A stretch of 64,000 bases of DNA from an uncultured Muribaculaceae bacterium (GTDB lineage: Bacteria > Bacteroidota > Bacteroidia > Bacteroidales > Muribaculaceae): the NCBI GenBank assembly GCA_910585275.1, contig CAJUCW010000006.1, positions 62,001 to 126,000 of the forward strand. Direction: 5' to 3'. The notes below the pieces were generated by a model that searched no databases, was not told where the DNA came from, and worked only from the letters and a program-made list of their open reading frames with translations. Both the position numbers and the translations under genes were made by a program. Shown in pieces: positions 53,601-62,400 of the stretch. How positions within the stretch are numbered: position 1 is the first letter of the stretch; the number at the start of each line of letters is the position of its first letter.

Positions 53601-53734
53601 CTTGCAAAAACCTCTTCACCATCAGCGGCTGGGACGGCGGCGATCCTGAAATACAGCAGACCGTGGGGACCGGCTATACTTACGGTTATCCTCTTTCACG
53701 CTCATTCTCCCTCGGTCTTAACCTAACCTTCTAA
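50672..53734 (+). CDS. SusC-family TonB-dependent outer-membrane transporter
   Basis: A 1020-residue protein with signal peptide (to about ATMKAQ). A carboxypeptidase-like domain follows (PLKGEVLDESGDAVIGATV, GTTTDIDGQF). Then come a TonB-box region (LLDEVVIVGYGSVQRKNFTGSV), the plug (NGGSDPLLVVDGVIF, SIESMSVLKDATSLAAYGS-like segment) and a 22-strand barrel ending in SFSLGLNLTF. With SusD it imports oligosaccharides across the outer membrane. It is divergent from the hybrid sensor and 16 bases ahead of its susD. Confidence 0.96.
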   Translation: MKKERYLMWLFFLILGVATMKAQQYPLKGEVLDESGDAVIGATVMVEGTSTGTTTDIDGQFTINVANGDVLAISYVGYLGQKIKVNGQKELKITLLPDNQLLDEVVIVGYGSVQRKNFTGSVSTVKVADSPLSLIPTSNAMDALRGTVTGITVSQQQGAGQVPSMVVRGQKSINGGSDPLLVVDGVIFQGALRDIDPSIIESMSVLKDATSLAAYGSQAANGVIMITTKKGVEGKPLVTLSTSWSWSNAASKPDVLSPADYVRKNNILSGLAEDADPTWMGKFEYENYKKGQTTDWFDYATRTGLMQNYTVSVSGASSKLNYYVSGSYTKQEGVVIGDDYERFVMNSRLTADVTDWLQLGGQMSYSHNNYSGATVYDLYQTTRLSPYGQATRMNGEVNKYPVNEGGYRLNPLWSVLSNTIDDNDIYNTTSLKGHLILKCPWVKGLQFRMNGGFTLTNTERDYFTHEGYYVREMSGVAIEDADSYYTDAATAGYLASANGYNYHRKDKSWVWDNILSYNGQFGAHYVDATLVYTRDSYEYWSRKMTGSDFSALGNTNLGFDGLNLAGTQKIEKPGYARHTDVGYLARVNYNFDQRYHLSASVRRDGSSVFGAEKKWGTFPAVGVAWTVSNEKFMEKVAQITNLKVKASWGKNGNQSLDPYQTLSTITLGQSGGYVYPFGNASQASWGQRITAMGNVNLGWETTTSWNFGFELGMFNNRVNLDFDAYTSKTTDQIFKRKIPVMINGLTEMYATMGRVDNWGIEATLNTVNIENKDWSWTSMLNFYMNRNKLKDLYGDGKDDITNSLFLNKSLGAIYGYKNIGIVQVEDTEYMDKNNAQPGDVKFADMDGDGVITSDDRTILGYKKENFRMGFGNTVRYKDFQLFVMFTGIFGGNGYGKSQNLYAYRTLSDVVTDNNLNHGWWTEENRSDEYPRINYTDGRFTPLQSYSFVRLSDLSLSYTFNQPWVKACGINNLKLFFACKNLFTISGWDGGDPEIQQTVGTGYTYGYPLSRSFSLGLNLTF

Positions 53735-53750
53735 TCTCCTTTCTACTACA

Positions 53751-55538
53751 ATGAAACTGAAACAATTAGCAATATACGCACTCGGAGGCGCGGCATTGAT
53801 GCCGGCGCTGACAGCGTGCAACAGCGACAAGGACTTCCTCACCGAGAAGCCCCGCACCATCTACACCACAACAAACTCCTATGAAACCGCCGACCAGGTG
53901 AGGGCTTGCGTCACCAACCTCTACGTGCATATCCGCTACTGGTATGACTGCGACAACTTCCTGAAAGGTCTCGGTTCGGACGTGGCCGACACCCCCAACT
54001 GGCGCGCCGGCGGCAACTTCATCTGCAACTTCAACAACTGGAGTGCGTCGTCAAACCAGAGCAACAAGATTTACGAAGCCATGTACCAGCTCGTGAACTA
54101 TGCCAACCAGTCGCTTGTAGGCGTTCAGAAAGAGGGGCTTTCATGGGAGAGCGAGGCGCAGCGCAACGAATGCTACGGCGAGATGATGTTCATGCGCGGT
54201 TACGGCTATCTTCGTCTTGCCGAGATGTTTGGAGGAGTGCCGTTGGTGACCCAGTTCTATGAGGAACTGAAACTCGACTTCACCCGCGCCACCCGCGAGG
54301 AGACATACCAACAGGCCATCGACGACCTCGTGATAGCTGCCGAGAACCTTCCCGACTATCCTTCGGAGGCCGGCCGCGTGGCAAAAGGGGCAGCCTACCA
54401 TTTCCTTTCGGAAGCGTATCTCGCCCTTGCCACCATCAAGAACAACAACGTCTCCGACCTTGACCAGGCAATCGCTTACGCCGACAAGGTGATGGCCCTC
54501 CATCCCCTCATGACGGAGCGTTTCGGTTCGCGTGCCATAGTTGACGGCGGCAAAGCCGTAAACGGCGTAGAGGCATACCGTGCAGATGGCAACGTCTTCT
54601 TCGACCTTTTCCAGCGCGACAACCAGGACCGCGACGCCGGCAACACCGAAAGCCTCTGGGTGTTCCAGCATGACTATGCCGTGCGCCATGAGTTCGGCGG
54701 CAACCAGAGCGATTCACCCCGCAACTGGTCGCCCGTGCTCCGCGACGCCTATTGGAAAGACGAATATAAGGAGAACGGCGAGAACTGTCCGTGGAACGGC
54801 GCCGACACCGACCTTTATCCCGGCGGCAACATCTGTGCTTACGTTGGCGGCCGCGGCGTTTCGAGCAACAGCCCCACAAACTACGTTATAAACGAAATCT
54901 GGGCGGGCGAATATGGCGACGATATGCGCAACGCCGAGTGCAACATCCACCGTCAGTTCAAGGTAATCGACAAGAACCATTCGAGATACGGCCAAGTCGT
55001 AACCCTCGATATGCTCGACCCGACCCGTATCGACCGTTTCTATCCTATCTGGGCTAAATGGGCTTCTGACGACGATTACAACTACGACGACCTCAGCGAA
55101 GGATGGCAACGCAGTGCGTATTATATCGACCAATATGCTTGCCGTTCTGCCGAAACCGTGCTTCTGAGGGCCGAAGCTAAATTCCGCAAGGGCGACAACG
55201 GCGGTGCCGCATCGGATGTCAATATGCTTCGCGACCGCGCACACGCTTCCAAGAAAGCACAGGCCGGCGACATAAGCATCCAGTTCATTCTCGACGAGCG
55301 CGCACGCGAACTCTTCTTCGAGGAACAGCGTTGGCCTACCCTCCTCCGCATGGGTGAAGACGGCATCAAGAGCATCAATGCCCACGCAATGGGAATTGCC
55401 AACCAGTCGCAGGCATGGCCGGGATGCTTCTCTTCCAACATCTCCTCTGTGAGCAAGTGGACTCTCTTCCCCATTCCGCAGACGGTAATCGACACCAACA
55501 CCGGTGCTGTAATAGAGCAGAATCCGGGCTGGAATTAA
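53751..55538 (+). CDS. SusD-family glycan-binding lipoprotein
   Basis: A 595-residue surface lipoprotein (lipobox PALTAC, C23) with the SusD pattern: DFLTEKPRT, helical TPR-like segments (GEMMFMRGYGYLRLAEMFGGVPLV), the conserved SAETVLLRAEAKFRKGD and INMLRDRA-like block, and a C-terminal ERARELFFEEQRWPTLLRMG. It caps the SusC transporter and binds the glycan. No further glycan-degrading gene follows on this strand. Confidence 0.95.
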   Translation: MKLKQLAIYALGGAALMPALTACNSDKDFLTEKPRTIYTTTNSYETADQVRACVTNLYVHIRYWYDCDNFLKGLGSDVADTPNWRAGGNFICNFNNWSASSNQSNKIYEAMYQLVNYANQSLVGVQKEGLSWESEAQRNECYGEMMFMRGYGYLRLAEMFGGVPLVTQFYEELKLDFTRATREETYQQAIDDLVIAAENLPDYPSEAGRVAKGAAYHFLSEAYLALATIKNNNVSDLDQAIAYADKVMALHPLMTERFGSRAIVDGGKAVNGVEAYRADGNVFFDLFQRDNQDRDAGNTESLWVFQHDYAVRHEFGGNQSDSPRNWSPVLRDAYWKDEYKENGENCPWNGADTDLYPGGNICAYVGGRGVSSNSPTNYVINEIWAGEYGDDMRNAECNIHRQFKVIDKNHSRYGQVVTLDMLDPTRIDRFYPIWAKWASDDDYNYDDLSEGWQRSAYYIDQYACRSAETVLLRAEAKFRKGDNGGAASDVNMLRDRAHASKKAQAGDISIQFILDERARELFFEEQRWPTLLRMGEDGIKSINAHAMGIANQSQAWPGCFSSNISSVSKWTLFPIPQTVIDTNTGAVIEQNPGWN

Positions 55539-55604
55539 ATTGTAAGTTAGTGGTTTATTGATATAATCAGGGTTGTCGGGCCGACAACCAATCTCAAATG
55601 AGGG

Positions 55605-55638
55605 AGAGCACCGGTGCCATCCGTGGCATCGGTGCTCT
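55605..55638 (+). terminator. Hairpin after the first susD
   Basis: AGAGCACCGGTGCCA pairs with TGGCATCGGTGCTCT around TCCG, with no clear T-run. A separate 19-base palindrome (GGTTGTCGG-G-CCGACAACC) lies just before it at 55571-55589. Confidence 0.6.
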
Positions 55639-55659
55639 GTCGTTGTATGAAATGTAGGG

Positions 55660-55720
55660 ACATGCCTTCGGCATGTTTTTATTGGAGTCTGCTTGCTAAC
55701 CATACATGCCGGAGGAATAT
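55660..55720. repeat. REP-like palindromes, copies 9 and 10, as an inverted pair
   Basis: ACATGCCTTCGGCATGT at 55660-55676 and, in opposite orientation, ACATGCCGGAGGAATAT at 55704-55720 with a decayed right arm. Flanks TGTAGGG and CCCTACA face outwards, as in the pair at 20896/20940. Confidence 0.75.
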
Positions 55721-55767
55721 CCCTACATAAATATTTACAAAATTAAAGAATTTAAATAATTATTTAT

Positions 55768-55775
55768 TAAATTTG
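55768..55775 (+). promoter_or_regulatory. -7 element before the serine acetyltransferase gene
   Basis: TAAATTTG followed by CA. The leader downstream contains degenerate heptamers (ATGAATT, ATGCATT, GTGCATT, ATGAATT) between 55820 and 55850. Confidence 0.5.
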
Positions 55776-55868
55776 CAGCGATAAGTGGCCGTTTTATAAA
55801 ATATGGCTATATATCCAATTATGAATTATGCATTGTGCATTATGAATTACTACAAAAAGACTGCGATT

Positions 55869-56768
55869 ATGAATGCTGAAGAGATATTATTGAAAAACAC
55901 CAGACTCCTCTCCGAGTGTCTCGACAAGGAGAGGATGATGCTGCCGCGCGGCGCCGGGCATTTCCCTTCCGTCGAGGCCTTGAAGGAATTTATGCGCCTC
56001 GTGAAAACGATTGTATTCCCTGATTTTTTCGATAAGCAGCGCAATAGTTCCACAATACGGGGATATTACATAGGAGTGGGGGTGGAAAAACTTTATTCCC
56101 TTCTAAAGCGCGAAATTGGCCACGCACTACGTTTCGACCACGACAGGGGCGAAACTGATGCCGAAATGGAAGCCGCCGAGCTTGCCCTCCGGTTCATCGA
56201 CACGCTTCCGGAGATTAAACGCCTCCTTTATACCGATGTGGAAGCTATGTATAACAACGACCCGGCGGTTGACAACTTCGGAGAAGTAATCCTGTGTTAT
56301 CCCGTAGTGCAAGCGATGGTCAACTACCGCGTGGCACATTCCCTGCTTCGGCTCGGCATACCTGTGATTCCGCGCATACTTACGGAGCTCGCCCATTCCC
56401 TCACCGGCATCGACATACATCCGGGGGCGGAAATAGGCGAATATTTCGCCATCGACCACGGCACCGGCGTGGTTATCGGGGAAACATGCATCATCGGCAA
56501 CCACGTGACCCTTTACCAGGGAGTGACACTCGGGGCAAAGAACTTTTCGCTCGACAGCCACGGGCATCCTGTCAACGTACCCCGCCATCCAATCATAGAA
56601 GACAACGTAACCATCTATTCCAATTCATCTATTCTCGGAAGAATAACCGTGGGGCACGATTCCATCATCGGCGGCAACATTTGGCTTACCTACTCGGTGC
56701 CTCCGGAGTCGAGAATCCTGCAACGCAAAGCCGTGGCGACCACTTTTACCGATGGATTGGGAATCTGA
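55869..56768 (+). CDS. cysE: Serine O-acetyltransferase
   Basis: With the ATG at 55869 the protein has 299 residues. It makes O-acetylserine, the substrate of CysK encoded next. The N-terminal helical part is followed by left-handed beta-helix hexapeptide repeats with the serine-acetyltransferase signature: TGIDIHPGAEIGEYFAIDHG, GVVIGETCIIGNHVTLYQGVTLG and HPIIEDNVTIYSNSSILG. The frame is open from 55803, but that part reads through heptamer repeats (MNYALCIMNY) and is not credible. cysK lies 180 bases downstream with its own promoter. Confidence 0.93.
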   Translation: MNAEEILLKNTRLLSECLDKERMMLPRGAGHFPSVEALKEFMRLVKTIVFPDFFDKQRNSSTIRGYYIGVGVEKLYSLLKREIGHALRFDHDRGETDAEMEAAELALRFIDTLPEIKRLLYTDVEAMYNNDPAVDNFGEVILCYPVVQAMVNYRVAHSLLRLGIPVIPRILTELAHSLTGIDIHPGAEIGEYFAIDHGTGVVIGETCIIGNHVTLYQGVTLGAKNFSLDSHGHPVNVPRHPIIEDNVTIYSNSSILGRITVGHDSIIGGNIWLTYSVPPESRILQRKAVATTFTDGLGI

Positions 56769-56869
56769 AAAAAATTGGTAGAAATCTGTTTTTTTAAAGA
56801 TTATATCGGATGCTGTTCGTCAATCGAATATACCATTTTTATGGTATTGTGACGGTATGGCAGAGGTTG

Positions 56870-56877
56870 TAATTTTG
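56870..56877 (+). promoter_or_regulatory. -7 element of the cysK promoter
   Basis: TAATTTTG followed by CA, 70 bases before cysK. TACCAT-tttt-ATGGTA at 56831-56846, overlapping the expected -33 area, is a possible operator. Confidence 0.6.
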
Positions 56878-56947
56878 CAATATCAAAAATGGTTTAGACC
56901 ACTAAACTTTAAAAACTTTAAACTATAACTCTTAAACTTTAATAGTT

Positions 56948-57895
56948 ATGTCGAAAATTTACAACAATCTCACCGAACTTATCGGTTCCACTCCGCTTGT
57001 TGAAGTAAAAAACATCGAAAAATCGGAAGGTCTCAACGCCCGGATTCTCGTCAAGGTCGAAGCATTTAATCCCGGAGGGAGCGTTAAAGACAGAATAGCA
57101 CTTGCCATGATTGAGGCCGCCGAGGCCGACGGGACTTTGAAGCCGGGATTCCTCATCATCGAGCCCACGAGCGGCAACACCGGCATCGGACTTGCATGGG
57201 TGGCTTCAGTGAAAGGCTACAAGCTCATACTGACCATGCCCGAAACCATGAGCATAGAGCGTCAGAACCTTCTTAAGGCTTTAGGCGCGAAACTCGTGCT
57301 CACCCCCGGAAGCGAAGGTATGAAAGGTGCCATTGCAAAGGCCAAGCAACTTCAGACCGAAAATCCCGGTTCTGTGATTCTCCAGCAGTTTGAAAACCCT
57401 GCCAACCCCGCCGCCCACCGTCGCACCACAGGCGAGGAAATATGGCGCGATACCGACGGTGAAATCGACATTTTCGTGGCTGGCGTAGGCACCGGAGGCA
57501 CTCTTTCCGGCACCGCCGAAGCTCTCAAGGCGCATAAGCCTTCCATAAAGGCCATAGCGGTGGAACCCGCAACCTCCCCGGTGCTTTCCGGAGGTAATCC
57601 CGGAGCCCATAAGATACAAGGCATAGGGGCCGGATTTATCCCTAAGAACTACCACGGAGAAACGGTTGACGAAGTGGTGGATGTTGCCGACAACGATGCC
57701 ATCCGGGCATCGCGTCTGCTGGCTGAGAAAGAGGGGCTCCTCGTAGGCATTTCATCCGGAGCTGCCTTCTTCGCGGCCCTCGAAGAGGCCAAGAAGCCGG
57801 AAAATGCGGATAAAACCATTGTAGCTCTTCTTCCCGACACCGGCGAACGCTACCTTTCGACCGTGCTCTATGCGTTTAACGAATATCCGGTATAA
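56948..57895 (+). CDS. cysK: Cysteine synthase (O-acetylserine sulfhydrylase)
   Basis: A 315-residue pyridoxal-phosphate enzyme that forms cysteine from O-acetylserine and sulfide. The PLP lysine is K47 in NPGGSVKDRIA, the substrate loop is PTSGNTGIG, the phosphate loop is GVGTGGTLSGTAEAL, and the serine of ISSGAAFFAA is near 270. It follows cysE and is directly followed, with no gap, by a response-regulator gene. Confidence 0.96.
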   Translation: MSKIYNNLTELIGSTPLVEVKNIEKSEGLNARILVKVEAFNPGGSVKDRIALAMIEAAEADGTLKPGFLIIEPTSGNTGIGLAWVASVKGYKLILTMPETMSIERQNLLKALGAKLVLTPGSEGMKGAIAKAKQLQTENPGSVILQQFENPANPAAHRRTTGEEIWRDTDGEIDIFVAGVGTGGTLSGTAEALKAHKPSIKAIAVEPATSPVLSGGNPGAHKIQGIGAGFIPKNYHGETVDEVVDVADNDAIRASRLLAEKEGLLVGISSGAAFFAALEEAKKPENADKTIVALLPDTGERYLSTVLYAFNEYPV

Positions 57896-58549
57896 ATGGA
57901 CCGTACGGATTTCATTATAGCCGACAATCAAGACGTCACAAAAGTCGGGATGCGCTCCTTCATCGTCCAAACGATGAAAGGAGCGCATCTCCACGAGGTG
58001 TCGTGTAAAAAGGAGCTTATTGCGTCGCTTTCGTCGGCCGATAGGGCGGTGGTGATAATAGATTACACGCTTTTCGACCTTAACGGGATAGAAGATATAC
58101 TGATATTGCAGAAACGCTTTCCGGAAGCCGGCTGGCTCATGTTCTCTTCCGAACTCAGCGGAGATTTCATGCGGCGCGCCGCAGCCGAGGATTCTGTGAG
58201 CCTCCTTCTCAAAGACTGTTGTGCCCGCGAAATAAGGGAAGCCCTTGCCGTCACAGCACGTGAAGGACGCTACATATGCCGCCAGGTGTCGCATTTTTTA
58301 GATTCTCCCGATGGAAAAAAAGAAAAGGTGCGTGAGAATCCTCTTACTTCCACAGAAATAGAGATTCTAAAACTCATCGCATTGGGAAAAAGTGCAAAAG
58401 AAATAGCGGCAATCCGGTTTCTCAGCAACCACACTGTCATAACGCATAAGAAAAATATATTCCGTAAACTTGGCGTTAACAATGTGTATGAGGCCACCAA
58501 GTATGCTCTTCGGGCCGGTCTCGTGGAAATGATGGAATACTATATCTAA
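57896..58549 (+). CDS. LuxR/NarL-type response regulator
   Basis: A 217-residue protein with a receiver domain (D56 in VVIIDYTLFDLNG, lysine in LLLKDC near 105) and a C-terminal LuxR helix-turn-helix (LTSTEIEILKLIALGKSAKEIA, HTVITHKKNIFRKLGV). The start ATG follows the cysK stop directly, so expression is coupled to cysteine synthesis. No partner kinase is adjacent; an orphan regulator responding to a distant kinase is likely. The next gene begins 9 bases later. Confidence 0.88.
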   Translation: MDRTDFIIADNQDVTKVGMRSFIVQTMKGAHLHEVSCKKELIASLSSADRAVVIIDYTLFDLNGIEDILILQKRFPEAGWLMFSSELSGDFMRRAAAEDSVSLLLKDCCAREIREALAVTAREGRYICRQVSHFLDSPDGKKEKVRENPLTSTEIEILKLIALGKSAKEIAAIRFLSNHTVITHKKNIFRKLGVNNVYEATKYALRAGLVEMMEYYI

Positions 58550-58558
58550 CCTATCGAT

Positions 58559-59179
58559 ATGGCTGACAATTATCTTGAACGGAAAATGGAGGAGTTGCGA
58601 AGCGGCCGGTTTTCGGCACCGTGCCGTTCGTCTGCACCATCGCGCAAGGGAGTAGCGCAATTCCCTTTCCCGGAAAAACGGGTCTTGGTCGTTGGCGGGG
58701 CAAACGGCGTGGGACTTTCAATCGTAAAGGAATACCTTAGGGCGGGATGCCGTGTGGCTGTCTTCGACTCCGACAAGGAGAAAGGCGACGAATTGGCTCT
58801 GAAAGATGGGATAAGGTTCCATCACACCGATTTTTCCGACTCTGACTCCATTGCAGCGCATATGTCGGCCCTTCTTAAAGCGTGGCGTGATATTGACATT
58901 GTGGTATGTACATTGTCTGAAACTTGCAATGTCATCACTATGGAATGGGAGGGTCATAAACGAAAATTCCCAATTCCATCGGAATATGGCGGACGTTTAA
59001 TCACCGTGGGGTTCACCGATGAATACGCCAAACTCCGAATGAAAACATACGGAATCGTTACAAGTGCCGTCATCCCTTATCCCACTGACGAATCGACACA
59101 TTTGGAATATGCAAGAGGATGTATCTTCCTGTCGCTGCCGACTTCCGTGCATTGTTGCCGCCTCGTAATCGGTGAATGA
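58559..59179 (+). CDS. SDR-fold protein without the usual catalytic residues
   Basis: A 206-residue protein. After a variable N-terminus (MADNYLERKMEELRSGRF) it has a Rossmann motif VLVVGGANGVGLSIVKEYLRAGCRVAVFD, then DFSDSDSIAAHM and a strand DIDIVVCTLS. The YxxxK catalytic pair of short-chain dehydrogenases is not seen; the C-terminal half is short and includes RLITVGFTDEYAKLRMKTYGIVTSAVIPYP. It could bind a dinucleotide without reducing a substrate. Its position in line with cysK and the regulator suggests co-transcription. Confidence 0.65.
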   Translation: MADNYLERKMEELRSGRFSAPCRSSAPSRKGVAQFPFPEKRVLVVGGANGVGLSIVKEYLRAGCRVAVFDSDKEKGDELALKDGIRFHHTDFSDSDSIAAHMSALLKAWRDIDIVVCTLSETCNVITMEWEGHKRKFPIPSEYGGRLITVGFTDEYAKLRMKTYGIVTSAVIPYPTDESTHLEYARGCIFLSLPTSVHCCRLVIGE

Positions 59180-59266
59180 AATGTGACGTTGATGCATATA
59201 GTTCATTCATGGCGCGTAAATCTGTCGTTAATTAAAGGGTCTTCGGTATTTTTTTTGATTCATTAA

Positions 59267-59297
59267 TTGGAGTTAAGGAATTTTAAGATTATCTTTG
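59267..59297 (+). promoter_or_regulatory. Promoter of the second susC
   Basis: TATCTTTG at 59290-59297 with TTGG at 59267-59270, a 19-base spacer. The leader is about 175 bases and contains an imperfect hairpin (CCTCAATGTCGGC with GTCGGCAATGAGG, about 59370-59402). Confidence 0.6.
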
Positions 59298-59477
59298 CAT
59301 CCTCATTTGACGGAACCAAGGCAATAAGCACTGTTGTCTTCCGTGTTTCATCAATCCATGACCAATGAAAACTCATTCCCTCAATGTCGGCTGTATTGTC
59401 GGCAATGAGGCTCAATGAATTCAAAATCAACCTGAATGTAACCAAACAGATAATAACTAACCTTAAATAGAACATTA

Positions 59478-62400
59478 ATGACAGTATTTTCAACCGCACG
59501 TGAGAAATCACAACGCCTATGGTCGGTAGGACATTCGCTGAGAATGTTGGCGACAGCATTTTTGCTCATGGCGTTTCTTCCTGCCCTCGCCCAGAACGGC
59601 TGGGTGTCGGGAACAGTGACAGATGAAAAAGGAGAGGCTCTTATCGGAGTGACAGTACGCATTGAAGGCACTTCAACAGGAACCGCAACCGATATCGACG
59701 GCAAGTACCGTCTTGACGGAGCCCTCGGCAAAACCCTTTCATTTTCATATGTAGGCTATCAGCCTCAAAGCGTGAAAGCCACGTCAAACGTACTCGACAT
59801 CGTCATGCATGACGACAACAAGGTGCTCGACGAGGTCGTTGTCGTCGGTTACGGCACGATGAAGCGTAAGGACCTTACAGGTTCGATTACCACCGTCAAT
59901 TCAAAAGACCTTAACGTGGGCGCCTACACCGACCCCGGTCAGCTGCTTCAGGGCAAAGTCCCCGGTCTTGTGGTCGTACAGAACTCCGACCCTAACGGCG
60001 GCGTAAACTCCATTACCCTTCGCGGTGCTTCCACACTCAACGGCTCAACCGATCCTCTTTATGTGGTTGACGGAATCCCGGGAGTAAGTCTCAACCTTAT
60101 TCCGCCTGCAGACATCGAGAGCATAGACGTGCTCCGTGATGCGTCTGCCACCGCAATCTATGGCTCGAAGGCTGCCAACGGTGTGATAATAGTCACCACC
60201 AAGCGTGGTGCAGAAGGTCCTGCCCGTGTCACTTATCAGGGGTATGTAAGTTGGGAGAAAATCGCCAACGACCACAAGATGATGACGGCTTCCCAGCTTC
60301 GTTCTTATGCAGAAGAGAACGGAATAAATCTCATTAACGACATGGGTGCCGACACGAACTGGGCGAAAGAAGTGCAGCGCACCGGTTTCGCCACTAATCA
60401 TAACGTTTCTATTTCCGGCGGCAACAAGTCAACCCATTATAATGCATCTGTCAACTATATCAAGCGTGACGGTATCATCAAGGGTGTCGGTAACAACTTG
60501 TTTACTGCGCGTGCTTATATCGAGACAAAGACTCTAAAAGACCGTCTTACACTCGCAGTCGGTGTGAACGGAAACGTGCGTAACGAATGGGGTGTTCCCC
60601 GCGAAAAACAAGGAGGCTCCGTATATGAGGGAATGTACTATTATTCCCCTCTTGAACCTGTCTATAATGAGGATGGGGGCTGGTATAACAATTCTACCAT
60701 TTCACAATACTACAATCCTCTCTCTCTTATAAATGAGAACCGGTCCATGTCTCGTTTCAAACGTCTTCAGGTTACAGGTAAAGCTTCGTTGAAGATTATT
60801 GAAGGGCTTTTACTTAACGGTAATTTCGCATACGAGACCCAGAATTATCATTATTGGGACTATTTTTCGACAAAGTCACAGACAAACAAACGTCATGGAG
60901 AGTCTTGCCAGAAGGTGACAGACGATTTTGGCAAACTTATGGAGATTTATGCAAACTACGACAAGGAGTTTGGCGAAAACCATAAACTTGCACTCATGGC
61001 AGGTTATTCTTGGGAAGACCACAAGGACAACGGAGGTTTCGGTGCAAGAGGTTATAATTATTATGACGACAGCCTCGGTTGGAACAATATCGGTATGGCC
61101 AACTCCTGGGATGCCGACCCGGTTTGGACAGAACTTGAAAGCCACACTCGCATGATTTCTTTCTACGGGCGTGTAAACTATTCCTTGATGTCGAAATATC
61201 TCTTCCAGGCGGCTATACGTCGTGACGGAGCTTCCACATTCGGCTCTAACAATAAGTGGGCTACTTTCCCGTCAGCATCGGTGGCATGGCGTCTGAGCGA
61301 AGAAAATTTCTTGAAAGACAGCAATATCTTCTATGATTTGAAACTTCGTGCAGGTTGGGGGCAAAGTGGTAATTCAAAGGGATTTGATATCTATACATCG
61401 CGTTTCTTTTATGACAGCACATACGATAAGACACGTTTCGAATATGTTGATCCCGTAACCGGAACTGTAACGTCTTACAAGAACCTTACGGCTGCCCGCA
61501 ATGTCAACGACAACCTGAAATGGGAGACCACAACGATGCTTAACCTCGGTATCGATTTTGCCTTCCTGAACGGGCGTATCAACGGTACGATTGAGTATTA
61601 CAACAAGTCAACCAAGGATATGATTTGGGATTATCCCGTTTCTACCGCCATCTATCCTGTCGATAAGCTGACTGCCAATGTCGGCAAGATGCGTAACCGT
61701 GGTGTAGAATTCTCAATCAATGCCGTTCCTTTCCAAGGTGAGTTCACATGGACAACATCACTTAATCTGTCACATAACCGGAACAAGGTGGTAAGTGTAT
61801 CAAACCAGGCGTTCAATGCCGGGGTTCTCAACCGTTACGACCCGAACCTCCCCGGCCTTTCGCAGGGATGCAACACCCAGCGCATTGTGGAGGGTGAAGC
61901 AATCGGCACTTTCTATCTTTGGGAATGGGCAGGATATAACGATGCCGGAGTCTCTACCTTCTTTGAGCGCGATGTTGAAACCGGCGACTATATCTATGAC
62001 ACCGTTGACGGCAAGCAGGTGAGGCGTACCACCCAGAATCCGGGAGAAAAAGACCGTGTCAAGATGGGATCTGCACAGCCCAAATTGACTATGGGATGGA
62101 ACAATAACCTGACTTGGAAGAATTTCGACCTCAACCTCTTCTTCACCGGAGTGTTCGGGCAGAAGATTTTCAACGAGCCTCGCGCATATTTCTCTTATAT
62201 GGGTTCAATTTCGCAAGGTAAGAATGTGCTCGCATCGGTTATGGACGAACAGCTTGCTACCGATGGTCTTGCACATTATCCTTCTCAGCGTTATCTCGAG
62301 AATGGCAGCTACTTCAAACTTGCCACAGCTACGTTGGGCTATACATTCCGCGACTGTTTCAACGGATGGCTCAACGATGTGAGGGTATATGTAAGTGCCA

